A stretch of 6,382 nucleotides of DNA from Prevotellaceae bacterium (GTDB lineage: Bacteria; Bacteroidota; Bacteroidia; Bacteroidales; UBA932). Where the stretch lies: NCBI GenBank assembly GCA_031273485.1, contig JAISRS010000529.1, positions 1-6,382 of the forward strand. The letters are read 5' to 3'. Both the position numbers and the translations under genes were made by a program. The notes beneath the pieces are model-generated. The model was not told the DNA's origin. It worked only from the letters and a program-made list of their open reading frames with translations, and did not search any database. Shown here in pieces: positions 6,195 to 6,382 of the stretch (position 1 is the stretch's first letter; every line of letters starts with the position of its first letter).

Positions 6195-6382
6195 ATAGAG
6201 TTCGTCATTCATCCTCTTTTTGGGCAGGGGGGGATGGAGACAAAAATCCGTGAAAAATCCGGTAAAAAAAACCGATGTGCGAAATCGAACATATTTGTGT
6301 TCTTTTTTATTTTTGTAACAGGTGTTATTTCCAAGCATTTACAAAATGCGTTAAAGTGAGATTGCCTTTTATGTGCGAAATC
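6195..6382. other. Intergenic stretch with short direct and inverted repeats, no credible gene
   Basis: It contains a seven-G run (6227-6233), AAAAATCCG twice with 11-bp spacing (6242-6250, 6253-6261), the dyad GAACA-N6-TGTTC (6287-6302), the dyad TAACA-GG-TGTTA (6316-6327) and the hairpin GCATTT-ACA-AAATGC (6335-6349). TATTTTTG at 6308-6315 fits the Bacteroidota -7 consensus TAnnTTTG, but the nearest upstream TTTG (6294-6297) is only 10 bp away instead of about 19-21, so a promoter is weakly supported. A frame from ATG 6275 stays open to the window end, but its predicted peptide is cysteine-rich and unlike any family I know. Confidence 0.4.

Noticed and set aside
6227..6233. Seven-G run as a phase-variable tract
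   Set aside because: It lies in no credible reading frame and in no well-supported promoter, so there is nothing for length change to switch.
6287..6302. LexA/SOS box (GAAC...GTTC)
   Set aside because: The half-sites GAAC and GTTC are 8 bp apart, not the 4 bp of the Firmicutes-type box, and no SOS gene is visible downstream.

Overview
The window looks like part of a Bacteroidota (probably Bacteroidales) chromosome. It holds the 3' part of a SusC/RagA-type TonB-dependent outer-membrane receptor, then a SusD/RagB-type surface lipoprotein, then a third lipoprotein, all on the + strand. Paired SusC/SusD genes, AT-rich translation starts without a clear Shine-Dalgarno sequence, and lipobox cysteines followed by acidic residues are all typical of that phylum. 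The species cannot be named from this sequence.

Layout: 1-3078 is the SusC-like receptor, whose start lies outside the window. 3097-4608 is the SusD-like lipoprotein, 18 bp downstream. 4620-5513 is a lipoprotein with an apparent fibronectin-III-like domain and a beta-rich C-terminal domain, 11 bp further on. A strong intrinsic terminator (5569-5602) closes the operon. By family knowledge, SusC forms the TonB-driven import barrel, SusD is the lid that captures ligand over it, and the third protein is probably an accessory surface binder in the position of SusE/SusF. No glycosidase, protease or regulator is present, so the substrate (glycan, peptide or other) cannot be assigned.

From 5607 to 6194 there is no credible gene. 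The stretch is a dense cluster of palindromic repeats. It contains a 120-bp unit repeated at 196-bp spacing (113/120 identical by hand alignment). Within each unit sits a pair of 26-bp palindromic elements in opposite orientation, a REPIN-like arrangement, and a fifth solitary copy follows. A 14-bp perfect GC-rich hairpin, two related arrays built on a 9-bp motif of the TTAAAGTCC type, and a 75-bp element bounded by perfect 13-bp inverted repeats make up the rest. Two long open frames through this cluster are most likely artefacts of the repeats.

The last stretch, 6195-6382, is intergenic. It carries short direct and inverted repeats that may be regulatory, and an ATG-started frame that is still open at the window edge but is not convincing as a gene.

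The most interesting part is the repeat cluster. The genes themselves are members of well-known families.
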